Shown here one piece after another: positions 31,919 through 39,577 of a DNA stretch of 46,136 nt. How positions within the stretch are numbered: the first letter of the stretch is position 1; each line of letters begins with the position of its first letter. The position numbers and the translations under genes were made by a program. Location of the stretch: the NCBI RefSeq assembly GCF_016106015.1, contig NZ_JACADQ010000010.1, positions 1 to 46,136 on the forward strand, in the 5' to 3' direction. This stretch comes from Neoroseomonas rubea (GTDB lineage: Bacteria > Pseudomonadota > Alphaproteobacteria > Acetobacterales > Acetobacteraceae). The notes below the pieces were generated by a model that made no database searches, was not told where the DNA came from, and saw only the letters and a list, made by a program, of their open reading frames with translations.

Positions 31919-33712
31919 CTACTTCAGCAGGACGTATGTCCCGGGAGCATCCTCGATCGTTGGGAATCCGCGCGCCGGCGCGCCCATCGCGGGCGGCGGG
32001 ACCATGCCCGCGCCGCCTGCGCCCGCGAGCCATTCCGCCCAGGCCGGCCACCAGGACCCTTCCCGCTGCGGCGCAAGGGCGGCCCAGGAATCCGGGTCGA
32101 GATAGGTGTCGTCGTGCCGCCGCGTCATGATGCGGTACTGGCGCCCTTCCTTCTCCGGCGGGCTGACGATCCCGGCATTGTGCCCGCCGGAGGTGAGCGC
32201 GAAGGTCACGTCCGTGTCGCTGAACAGCGACACCTTGTAGACCGACCGCCAGGGCGCGATGTGGTCCTTCAGCGTGCCGACGGCGAAGATCGGCACGCCG
32301 ATGTCCGACAGCGCGATGACACGCCCTTCCACCGCGTAGCGGCCGGCGGTCAGCCGGTTCTCGAGGAACAGCCCGCGCAGGTACTCGCCATGCATCCGCG
32401 CCGGCATGCGCGTCTGGTCGCTGTTCCAGGCGAGCAGGTCGTTCACCGCGTTGCGCTCGCCCAGCACGTAGTCGCGAATCAGCCGCGACCAGACCAGGTC
32501 GTTCGACCGCAGCGCCTGGAAGGCGCCGGACATCTGGTGGGTGTCGAGGTAGCCGCGGTCCCACATCATGTCCTCGAGGAAGGCGAGCTGGCTCTCATCG
32601 ACGAACAGCATCAACTCGCCCGCCTCGGCGAAATCGGTCTGCGCCGCGAGCAGCGTCATGGAGGCAAGCCGTGCATCACCATCCCGCGCCATGGTCGCCG
32701 CTGCAATGGCCATGATGGTGCCACCCAGGCAGTAGCCGCAGGCATGGATGCGCCGGTCTGGCACGATGGCGGAGACCGCGTCGAGCGCCGCCATCACCCC
32801 GCGCCGGCGGTAGTCGTCGAGCCCCGTCTCCCGGTCCCGCGCATCCGGGTTCTTCCAGGAGACCATGAAGACCGTGAAGCCCTGCGCCACGAGCCAGCGC
32901 ACGAGCGAATTCTCCGGGCTCAGATCCAGCACGTAGTACTTCATGATCCAGGCGGGGACGATCAGCACCGGCTCCGCATGCACCTGCGCGGTCGTCGGGG
33001 CGTACTGGATCAGCTCCATCAGCTCGTTGCGGAAGACGACGCGGCCCGGCGTGACCGCGACCTCATGGCCCGGCCGGAATGCCTCCGCCCCCTCGGGCGG
33101 CGCGCCGGCGAGGGTGCGCTCCATGTCGTCGAGCATGTTCTCCGCACCGCGCAGCAGGTTCATCCCGCCATCGGCGAGCGTGCGCTGCGCTATGGTGGGA
33201 TTGAGCCAGGGGAGGTTCGAAGGCGCCAGCACGTCGGTTGCCTGGCGCATCATGAAGGCGACCTGCTGCGCGTGGCGGCGCGACAGGCCTGGGACGCCGC
33301 GCGTCGCCTCCACCCACCAGGCTTCCGCCAGCAGATGCGCCTGCGCCATCGCGTTGAAGGGGAAGGCCTGCCAGGCCGGCCCGGTGAAGCGCGCATCCCC
33401 GTTCGTCGGCGCGACGAGCGGCGGTGGTGCCTTGCTGCCCATCGCGTGCCGCAGCCAGAGCAGGTAGCGCAGCCCCTGGATCCAGGCGCGTGCGGCGAGT
33501 TCCATCCGCTTGCCCGGCGCGCGCGCGAGATGCACTGCCCAGTCGAGCCAGGCGCCGCTGATCGCGGTGGGGGACATGCCCTGGGTCAGGCGTGCCTCGG
33601 CCGCGCGGAGGACGCGGTCGAAGGTGTGGAAGGTGGGGCCGAGCCGCGCCTCGGCGGTCTCGGGCGCGGCAGGGGGCGGCAGGGCGCCGCGCTTCGGTGG
33701 AGTCCCAATCAT
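31919..33712 (-). CDS. phaC: Class I-type polyhydroxyalkanoate synthase (PhaC)
   Basis: This 597-residue protein polymerises (R)-3-hydroxyacyl-CoA into storage polyester on the granule surface. It has the PhaC N-terminal domain (about 30-200) and an alpha/beta-hydrolase core. The lipase-like box carries Cys328 in GYCLGG. The catalytic Asp is in LKDHIAPW and the His in SGGHNAG, so the triad is complete. Pro/Ala-rich sequence at the N-terminus is normal for class I enzymes. The start at 33712 has only a weak ribosome site. The gene lies 55 bases downstream of the class V aminotransferase on the same strand, with a hairpin between. No phaA, phaB or phasin gene is in the window. Confidence 0.95.
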   Translation of the reverse strand: MIGTPPKRGALPPPAAPETAEARLGPTFHTFDRVLRAAEARLTQGMSPTAISGAWLDWAVHLARAPGKRMELAARAWIQGLRYLLWLRHAMGSKAPPPLVAPTNGDARFTGPAWQAFPFNAMAQAHLLAEAWWVEATRGVPGLSRRHAQQVAFMMRQATDVLAPSNLPWLNPTIAQRTLADGGMNLLRGAENMLDDMERTLAGAPPEGAEAFRPGHEVAVTPGRVVFRNELMELIQYAPTTAQVHAEPVLIVPAWIMKYYVLDLSPENSLVRWLVAQGFTVFMVSWKNPDARDRETGLDDYRRRGVMAALDAVSAIVPDRRIHACGYCLGGTIMAIAAATMARDGDARLASMTLLAAQTDFAEAGELMLFVDESQLAFLEDMMWDRGYLDTHQMSGAFQALRSNDLVWSRLIRDYVLGERNAVNDLLAWNSDQTRMPARMHGEYLRGLFLENRLTAGRYAVEGRVIALSDIGVPIFAVGTLKDHIAPWRSVYKVSLFSDTDVTFALTSGGHNAGIVSPPEKEGRQYRIMTRRHDDTYLDPDSWAALAPQREGSWWPAWAEWLAGAGGAGMVPPPAMGAPARGFPTIEDAPGTYVLLK

Positions 33713-33733
33713 GCCCCATCTGCCACCGGCCGT

Positions 33734-33755
33734 GCCCGCGCCGCCTTGCGCGGGC
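33734..33755. terminator. GC-rich hairpin between aminotransferase and phaC
   Basis: A perfect 8-bp stem (GCCCGCGC 33734-33741, GCGCGGGC 33748-33755) with a 6-base loop lies 13 bases after the aminotransferase stop on the minus strand. It lacks a U-tract. It may reduce read-through into phaC. Confidence 0.35.
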
Positions 33756-33767
33756 GCAAGCCGGGGG

Positions 33768-34964
33768 TCAGGAGCGGGCGGCTTCCGCCAGGTATTCGAT
33801 GGCCGCGTTCACCCCGCCGGGTGCATGCGGCACCCCGGCGAGCCGGAGCGCCATCTCCACCGAGGCGAGCGTGCCGAGGATCATCGGCTCGTTCAGGTCC
33901 CCCAGATGCCCGATGCGGAACACCTTGCCGCCCAGCCGCCCGAGCCCGCCACCAAGCGAGACGTTGAAGGTGGACAGCGCGATGCGGCGGACCGCGTCGG
34001 CATCATGCCCTTCCGGCATCATCACCGCGGTGACGGAGTCCGAGAAGCGATCCGGCGTCCGGCAGAACAGCGTTGGCCCGTTGTTGCCCGACCAGTGGCG
34101 CACGCAGCGGCGCACCGCCTCGCCAAGCCGCGCATGGCGTGCAAAGACCTCCTCGAGCCCTTCCTCCTCCAGCAGCCGGATGGATTCGCGCAGCCCGTAG
34201 AAGAGCGAGGTCGGCACCGTGCCGACGAAGGACCGGTGCCGGCGGGTCAGCATGTTGGTCCAGTTGAAGTAGGATTTCGGTAGCGTCGACGTCTTGTGCG
34301 CCGCCATCGCCTTGGCCGAGACGCCGGTGAAGGACATGCCGGTCGGCAGCATCAGCCCCTTCTGGCTGCCGCCCACCGCGATGTCGACGCCCCAGCCATC
34401 CATGCGGAAATCCATCGAGCCGAGCGAGGAGATGGTGTCCGCCAGCAGTAGCGCCGGATGCCCCGTGGCATCGAGCGCCGCGCGCAACTCCGACAGCGGC
34501 AGGACCATGCCCGTCGCCGTTTCATTGTGCACGGCACAGATCGCCTTGATCTCATGGCCCGCATCGGCGGCGAGTGCCGCGCGCAGCGCGCCGAAATCCA
34601 CGCCGCGGCGCCAATCGGCCTCGATCGTACGGAAGCGCAGGCCGAGATCCTGCGCCATCTTCGCCCAGGATTCGGAGAAGTAGCCCGTCTCGGGCACCAG
34701 CAGCAGATCGCCCGGAGAGAACAGGTTGACCAGCGCCGCTTCCCACGCCGCATGGCCGGAGCCGGTGTAGAGGAACACCTCCTGCTCGGTCTTGAGCACC
34801 CGCTTCAACCCGGCGACGCATTCATCATAGACGGCGATGAAGGCTGGGTCGTTGAAGTCGACCGTCACATGCGCGACGGCGTGCAGGATGGAATCCGGAA
34901 TGTTGGTGGGCCCCGGATTGGCGAAGAATTGTCTCCCGCGCGGCAGGCGAGGCTTGATGTCCAT
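33768..34964 (-). CDS. Class V pyridoxal-phosphate aminotransferase (serine/alanine-glyoxylate type)
   Basis: This is a 398-residue PLP enzyme. The N-terminus has FANPGPTNIP, GSGHAAWEAAL lies at about 68-78, HNETATG at 146-152, the PLP-contacting Asp176 in LADTISSLGSMDF, and the Schiff-base Lys202 in GSQKGLMLP. These fit the serine-glyoxylate / alanine-glyoxylate aminotransferase group. It would convert glyoxylate to glycine using serine or alanine. GGGAAGGAA about 7 bases upstream supports the start. The VWA gene ends 15 bases before it, so it may share the transcript of the MoxR/VWA pair. Confidence 0.92.
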   Translation of the reverse strand: MDIKPRLPRGRQFFANPGPTNIPDSILHAVAHVTVDFNDPAFIAVYDECVAGLKRVLKTEQEVFLYTGSGHAAWEAALVNLFSPGDLLLVPETGYFSESWAKMAQDLGLRFRTIEADWRRGVDFGALRAALAADAGHEIKAICAVHNETATGMVLPLSELRAALDATGHPALLLADTISSLGSMDFRMDGWGVDIAVGGSQKGLMLPTGMSFTGVSAKAMAAHKTSTLPKSYFNWTNMLTRRHRSFVGTVPTSLFYGLRESIRLLEEEGLEEVFARHARLGEAVRRCVRHWSGNNGPTLFCRTPDRFSDSVTAVMMPEGHDADAVRRIALSTFNVSLGGGLGRLGGKVFRIGHLGDLNEPMILGTLASVEMALRLAGVPHAPGGVNAAIEYLAEAARS

Positions 34965-34979
34965 GGTCGGTTCCTTCCC

Positions 34980-36158
34980 TCAGCGCGCCAGCTCGCGCGC
35001 CATCGTCTCGAGCCCCGCCAGCGTCAGCGGGTACATGCGGTTGTCCATCAGCCGCTGCAGGATGCCGATGGACTGGGTGTAGCGCCAATGCGCGGGATCG
35101 ACCGGGTTGAGCCAGGCGGCCTTGCGGAAATGGCGCGTGGCCCTGCCCATCCAGACCTGGCCGGCTTCCTCGTTCCAATGCTCCACGCTGCCGCCTGGCT
35201 GGATGATCTCATAGGGGCTCATGGTCGCGTCGCCCACGATCACCAGCCGCCAGTCGGGGCCGTAGGTGCGGAGCAGTTCCATCGTCGGTCGCTCCGTCTC
35301 GCGCCGCCGCCGGTTGGTGCGCCAGACGCGCTCATACAGGCAGTTGTGGAAGTACCAGAATTCCAGGTGCTTGAACTCGGACCGCGCAGCGGTGAACAGC
35401 TCCTGGCAGATGCGGATGTGGTCGTCCATCGATCCGCCGATGTCCATCAGCAGCAGGACCTTCACCGCGTTGTGCCGCTCCGGCACCATGTGCAGGTCGA
35501 GCGACCCGCCGTTGCGCGCGGTGGCGCCAATCGTCCCCGGCAGGTCGAGCTCGGTCGCCGCACCCGTGCGGGCGAAGCGGCGCAGTCGCCGCAGCGCGAC
35601 CTTCATGTTGCGTGAGGAGAGCGCCTCGTCCTCGTCCAGGTCGCGGAACTGCCGCTGGTCCCACACCTTCACCGCGCGGCGGTGGCGGCTGTTCTCCTGC
35701 CCGATCCGCACGCCTTCCGGATTGTAGCCATGCGCACCGAAGGGGGAGGTGCCGGCGGTACCGATCCATTTCGACCCGCCTTGGTGCCGGCCCTTCTGTT
35801 CCTCGAGCCGCTTCTTCAGCGTTTCCATCAGCGCGTCGAAATCGCCGAGCGCCTTGATCTGCTCCATCTCCTCGGGCGTCAGCACGCGTTCGGCCAACTT
35901 GCGCAGCCATTCGGCGGGAAGTTCGCGAGGTGCCTCGCCTTGCGGCGCTTCCAGCCCCTTGAAGATCTCCCCGAAGACGCGGTCGAAGCGGTCGAGGTGC
36001 CGCTCATCCTTTACCAGCGCGGCGCGCGACAGGTGATAGAAGTCATCGACGCTGAAGCCGGCGATGCCTTCCTTCATCGCGCGGAGCAGCGCGAGGTACT
36101 CCATGATCGAGGCCGGCACGCCGGCCGCGCGCAGCGCGAGGATGAAGGGCGCGAACAC
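34980..36158 (-). CDS. VWA-domain protein, CoxE-like partner of the MoxR ATPase
   Basis: This 392-residue protein starts with GTG (36158), 4 bases after the ATPase stop. A helical N-terminal half (SIMEYLALLRAMKEG, SVDDFYHLSRAALVKDERH) precedes a von Willebrand A domain. Its metal site reads DIGGS (Asp-x-Gly-x-Ser, about residue 240) in VLLLMDIGGSMDDHI. RPTMELLRTYGPDWRLVIVGDATM follows. MoxR/VWA pairs act together as chaperone-like systems that insert metals into or mature client enzymes, as CoxD/CoxE do for CO dehydrogenase. No obvious client enzyme is adjacent, so the target is unknown. Confidence 0.92.
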   Translation of the reverse strand: MFAPFILALRAAGVPASIMEYLALLRAMKEGIAGFSVDDFYHLSRAALVKDERHLDRFDRVFGEIFKGLEAPQGEAPRELPAEWLRKLAERVLTPEEMEQIKALGDFDALMETLKKRLEEQKGRHQGGSKWIGTAGTSPFGAHGYNPEGVRIGQENSRHRRAVKVWDQRQFRDLDEDEALSSRNMKVALRRLRRFARTGAATELDLPGTIGATARNGGSLDLHMVPERHNAVKVLLLMDIGGSMDDHIRICQELFTAARSEFKHLEFWYFHNCLYERVWRTNRRRRETERPTMELLRTYGPDWRLVIVGDATMSPYEIIQPGGSVEHWNEEAGQVWMGRATRHFRKAAWLNPVDPAHWRYTQSIGILQRLMDNRMYPLTLAGLETMARELAR

Positions 36159-36162
36159 CGCC

Positions 36163-37011
36163 CTACCCGCCGCGGCGGCGCGCCAGGAAGGCGAGCCGCT
36201 CGAACAGGTGGACGTCCTGCTCGTTCTTCAGCATCGCGCCATAGAGCGGCGGCAGCGCGGTCTTGGCGTCGGAGGACCGCAGTGCCTCGGCCGGCATGTC
36301 CTCGATCGTCAGCAGCTTCAGCCAGTCCAGCAGCTCGGACGTCGCGGGCTTCTTCTTGAGCTCGTTCACCTCGCGGATCTCGAAGAAGACGTTCAGCGCT
36401 TCGCGCAGCAGGTCCTGGCGGATATCGGGATAGTGCGCCTCGACGATGCGCTCCATCGTCTCGCGATCCGGGAAGCGGATGTAGTGGAAGAAGCAGCGGC
36501 GCAGGAAGGCGTCCGGCAGTTCCTTCTCATTGTTCGACGTGATGATCACCACGGGCCGATGCCGTGCGGCGACCGTCTTGCGCGTCTCGTAGACGAAGAA
36601 CTGCATGCGATCGAGTTCGAGCAGCAGGTCGTTCGGGAACTCGATGTCCGCCTTGTCGATCTCGTCGATCAGAAGGACGACGGGCTGCTCGGCCTCGAAG
36701 GCGTCCCAGAGCTTGCCGCGCACGATGTAGTTGGCGATGTCATGCACCCGCGGGTCGCCCAGCTGCCCGTCGCGCAGGCGGCTCACCGCGTCGTATTCAT
36801 AAAGGCCCTGCTGCGCCTTGGTGGTGGACTTGATGTGCCACTCGATCAGCGGGTAGCCGAGCGCCTTGGCGATCTCCTGCGCCAGCACGGTCTTGCCGGT
36901 GCCTGGCTCGCCCTTGACCAGCAGCGGGCGCTGGAGTGCGACGGCGGCGTTCACCGCCACCTCCAGCTCGCGCGAAGCGACGTATTCCTTGGTGCCCTTG
37001 AACCGCGCCAC
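36163..37011 (-). CDS. MoxR-family AAA+ ATPase
   Basis: This is a 282-residue AAA+ protein. Walker A is GEPGTGKT (about residues 36-43) and Walker B is VVLLIDEIDKAD (about 110-121). A sensor-1-like ITSNNEKELPDAFLRRCFFH contains the arginine-finger region. The C-terminal lid has LLDWLKLLTIEDMP. The length and motifs match MoxR-type ATPases that precede VWA genes. It probably remodels a client protein together with the VWA partner encoded 4 bases downstream. It uses ATP and is cytosolic. No unusual feature is seen. Confidence 0.95.
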   Translation of the reverse strand: MARFKGTKEYVASRELEVAVNAAVALQRPLLVKGEPGTGKTVLAQEIAKALGYPLIEWHIKSTTKAQQGLYEYDAVSRLRDGQLGDPRVHDIANYIVRGKLWDAFEAEQPVVLLIDEIDKADIEFPNDLLLELDRMQFFVYETRKTVAARHRPVVIITSNNEKELPDAFLRRCFFHYIRFPDRETMERIVEAHYPDIRQDLLREALNVFFEIREVNELKKKPATSELLDWLKLLTIEDMPAEALRSSDAKTALPPLYGAMLKNEQDVHLFERLAFLARRRGG

Positions 37012-37074
37012 GCCCGATCCCTCCGTCCGTTCCGGGAGAAGGTCAGGGCGGATGCGGGATCGCGCAAGCCCGGA

Positions 37075-37554
37075 TCAGGCGATCGCCTCCTCCGCCAGGG
37101 CAAGCAGGGCGGCCGCGAAGGCCCGCATGTTCGCTGGCCGGTCTGCCGAGCCGGTCCGCACCGTGATCACGCGCTCCACGGGCCCGGCGATGGCGAGGCA
37201 GGCATGCCCGGCCGGGTCGCCATAGCGGTTCCCCGCCGGCCCAGCTGCGCCCGTCTCCGCAAGGCCCCAATCGGCGCCGAGCCGGTCGCGCACCGTCCGC
37301 GCCATCAGCAGCGCATAGGGTTCAGATGCGGATCGCATGCCCGTCATCTCCGCCGGCCCGATGCCGAGCAGTCCCTGCCGGGCGGCGGCCGTGTAGACCA
37401 CCGCCCCGCCCAGGAAGTAGGCAGATGCGCCGGGTTGGGAGAGCAGGGCGGCGGACACCAGCCCGCCGACGGAACTCTCCGCCACCGCAACGGTGCATTT
37501 ACGTATTCTGAGACGTTCGCCCAGCCGCATGGCGGCTGGCAGGATGCTGTCCAT
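37075..37554 (-). CDS. CinA C-terminal-domain protein (PncC-like NMN amidohydrolase)
   Basis: This 159-residue protein corresponds to the stand-alone CinA C-terminal domain, which in several bacteria deamidates nicotinamide mononucleotide in NAD recycling. Family sequences are present: VAVAESSVGG (usual form AESxTGG), GGAVVYTAAARQGLLG, and GLAETGAAGPAG. The Thr of the AES-Thr-GG motif is Val here and the preceding residue is Ser, a modest deviation near the active-site serine. The start ATG is at 37554. It is convergent to nothing and divergent to the small six-cysteine ORF. Confidence 0.88.
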   Translation of the reverse strand: MDSILPAAMRLGERLRIRKCTVAVAESSVGGLVSAALLSQPGASAYFLGGAVVYTAAARQGLLGIGPAEMTGMRSASEPYALLMARTVRDRLGADWGLAETGAAGPAGNRYGDPAGHACLAIAGPVERVITVRTGSADRPANMRAFAAALLALAEEAIA

Positions 37555-37632
37555 GCCATTCTCCCCCCGAGGCCCGTGAGTTCGAGCGATGTGCCAGGCC
37601 AGCCGCCATTTTCGGCCCTCGAAGGAGCAATC

Positions 37633-37743
37633 ATGCGCCGATTCCTCAACGTTGCGGAGGGGATCTTCTGCACGCGATGCGTGTATCGTTCGTGCCCCGT
37701 ATGCACGGAAAAAGCGAGTTGTCCTAACAAGAGGGGTTGTTGA
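37633..37743 (+). CDS. Candidate 36-residue cysteine-rich small protein
   Basis: A short frame starting at ATG 37633 has an excellent ribosome site (GAAGGAG, 5 bases before the start) and ends TGA at 37743. The product has six cysteines at 13, 16, 21, 24, 30 and 36, arranged C-x2-C-x4-C-x2-C-x5-C-x5-C, with basic residues between. Such spacing could bind zinc or form disulfides. No signal peptide is seen. It precedes the REC-GGDEF-EAL gene by 79 bases that include an AT-rich stretch (GTCTTAATAAGTTAAC), so it could be an independent small protein or a leader peptide. I do not recognise a family. Confidence 0.5.
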   Translation: MRRFLNVAEGIFCTRCVYRSCPVCTEKASCPNKRGC

Positions 37744-37822
37744 GATACGAGAGAAGTCTTAATAAGTTAACGCGACTCGGGTTGGGTCCCGGTCGTGATC
37801 AGGTTTGCCGCAGGACTCCGCC

Positions 37823-39577
37823 ATGTCGTCCGCCTTCCTCAATGCCACGACCGACGATCGCACCGGGCTCGGCGTGCTCGTCGTCGACGATGAGCCGGTG
37901 GTCCTCGAGCAGATCGGCAAGGCGCTCCGCCGGCGCGGGCATGAGGTGAGCCTCGCACCCTCGGCCGAGACAGCCGCGCGGATCATCGCCGAGCGAGGCG
38001 ATCTCGGCGTCGTCGTCAGCGACATCCGCATGCCAGGGGAAGACGGGCTCGCCCTTGCCCGCCGCATCAACGCGACCGACAGCCGCATGCGGCCGGAAGT
38101 CGTGCTCATCACCGGCCATGCCTCGGTCGACGACGCCGCGGAAGCGGTGCGGATCGGCGCCTCCGACTTCATCCGCAAGCCGCTGCGCAGCGGGGAGATC
38201 GCCAACGCGGTCGAGGCGGCGATGGAGCGTGTTCTCGCCCGCCGCCGCAGCTTCGAGGCCGAGAGCGACCGGCTCGCCCGCATCGCCGAAGCCGAGGAGG
38301 AGGCCCGCCGCCAGCGCGGCGAGGACCCGCTCACCTGCATTGCGAACCGGGCCGCGCTGATCGAGCGGCTGCTGACGCCGCGGCGGGACGCCTGTGGCCT
38401 CGTGCTGATCGACCTCGACCGCTTCCGCCGCGTGAATGAGGCCTTCGGGCCCCGCGCCGCCGATGCACTGCTGATCGAGACGGCGCGCCGGATCCAGCAA
38501 GCCGCCGGGCGTGGTGCGCTGACCGCCCGCTTCGGCGACGACGAATTCGCCGTCCTCGTCGAGGGCGAGGCCGCCATGACGCTGCCGGCCCTCGCGGCGC
38601 GGCTGCACGGTGCCGTGGCGCAGCAGCTGGGCGGTGGCGATGTCCGGATCTTCCTGACGGCCAGCGTCGGCTACGCCGCCAGCCCCGTCGGAGACGGCGC
38701 CGCCTGCCTCCGCGGCGCCGAGGCCGCCATTCGCAACGCGCGGACCCGCGGCGGCGACCGCGTCGCCAGTTCCGACGAAGCGCGGGCCGACGGCTCGCTC
38801 CGCCGCATCGAACTCGCCGGCGCGCTACGCACGGCACTGCGCGGCAATGACGAGGTCGGGCTTGCCTACCAGCCGATCCTCCGCTGCTCGGACGGCCAGC
38901 TCCTCGGCTTCGAGGCGCTGGTGCGCTTCAGCGACCCCGCGGTTGGCCGCTGCGATCCGGACGAGCTCGTGCCCGTCGCCGAGCATTACGGGCTGATGGA
39001 CGCGCTGGGGCGCCGCATCCTGCGCGACGCGCTCGCCGCGATCGCGGCCTGGCGGCAGGAAGGCCTGCCCTTCGGCCGCGTCGCGGTCAATGTCTCACCC
39101 ACCCAGCTGCGCGCGCCGGACTTCGCGGTCGATCTCTGCCGCATGGTCTCGGCCGCCGGCCTGCCTGCCTCTGCCCTCTGCCTCGAGATCACCGAGACCG
39201 AGGCGCTGTCCGAGCAGGCATTGCCGACGCTGACGGCGCTGCGGGAGGCGGGCTTCGGCCTCGCCATCGACGATTTCGGCGTCGGTCATTCCTCCCTGGC
39301 GCGGCTGCGCGACCTGCCGGCCACGCTGGTCAAGCTCGACCGCCGCTTCATCGAGCGCCTTCCCGGTACGGAGCGCGACCGCGCCTTCTTCCGCGGCATG
39401 ATCCAACTGACCGCCGCGCTCGGCCTGACGACAGTGGCCGAGGGGGTGGAGACGCCGGCGCAGCTCCAGGCGCTGCGCGAAGCAGGGTGCGACGCCTGCC
39501 AGGGCTACCTGCTCGGCGCGCCGATGCCCTCAGGCGACGTGGGTGGCTTCCTGCGCCGGGGCGTCCCGCAGGCCTGA
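37823..39577 (+). CDS. Response regulator with GGDEF and EAL domains (c-di-GMP turnover)
   Basis: This protein has 584 residues. Residues 15-130 form a receiver with Asp22/Asp23, phosphoacceptor Asp67 (VSDIRMPG) and Lys119 (IRKPL). Residues about 170-325 form a GGDEF domain whose motif reads GDDEF, with no RxxD inhibitory site visible. Residues about 335-580 form an EAL domain with a full set of signature stretches (GFEALVRF, VNVSPTQL, LEITETEAL, AIDDFGVGHS, VKLDRRFI, AEGVET). The EAL half should therefore hydrolyse c-di-GMP, while cyclase activity is doubtful. ATG 37823 is preferred to TTG 37805. The histidine kinase encoded convergently is the likely partner, and c-di-GMP links it functionally to the pel-type locus. 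Confidence 0.93.
   Translation: MSSAFLNATTDDRTGLGVLVVDDEPVVLEQIGKALRRRGHEVSLAPSAETAARIIAERGDLGVVVSDIRMPGEDGLALARRINATDSRMRPEVVLITGHASVDDAAEAVRIGASDFIRKPLRSGEIANAVEAAMERVLARRRSFEAESDRLARIAEAEEEARRQRGEDPLTCIANRAALIERLLTPRRDACGLVLIDLDRFRRVNEAFGPRAADALLIETARRIQQAAGRGALTARFGDDEFAVLVEGEAAMTLPALAARLHGAVAQQLGGGDVRIFLTASVGYAASPVGDGAACLRGAEAAIRNARTRGGDRVASSDEARADGSLRRIELAGALRTALRGNDEVGLAYQPILRCSDGQLLGFEALVRFSDPAVGRCDPDELVPVAEHYGLMDALGRRILRDALAAIAAWRQEGLPFGRVAVNVSPTQLRAPDFAVDLCRMVSAAGLPASALCLEITETEALSEQALPTLTALREAGFGLAIDDFGVGHSSLARLRDLPATLVKLDRRFIERLPGTERDRAFFRGMIQLTAALGLTTVAEGVETPAQLQALREAGCDACQGYLLGAPMPSGDVGGFLRRGVPQA

Noticed and set aside
30677-33967. 1096-codon open frame on the plus strand
   Set aside because: It lies opposite the acyl-CoA synthetase and PhaC genes, and its translation is Arg/His/Asp-rich with no domain.
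34980-37011. MoxR/VWA pair as part of a CO dehydrogenase or methanol dehydrogenase cluster
   Set aside because: No cox or mox structural gene is adjacent, so the client is left open.
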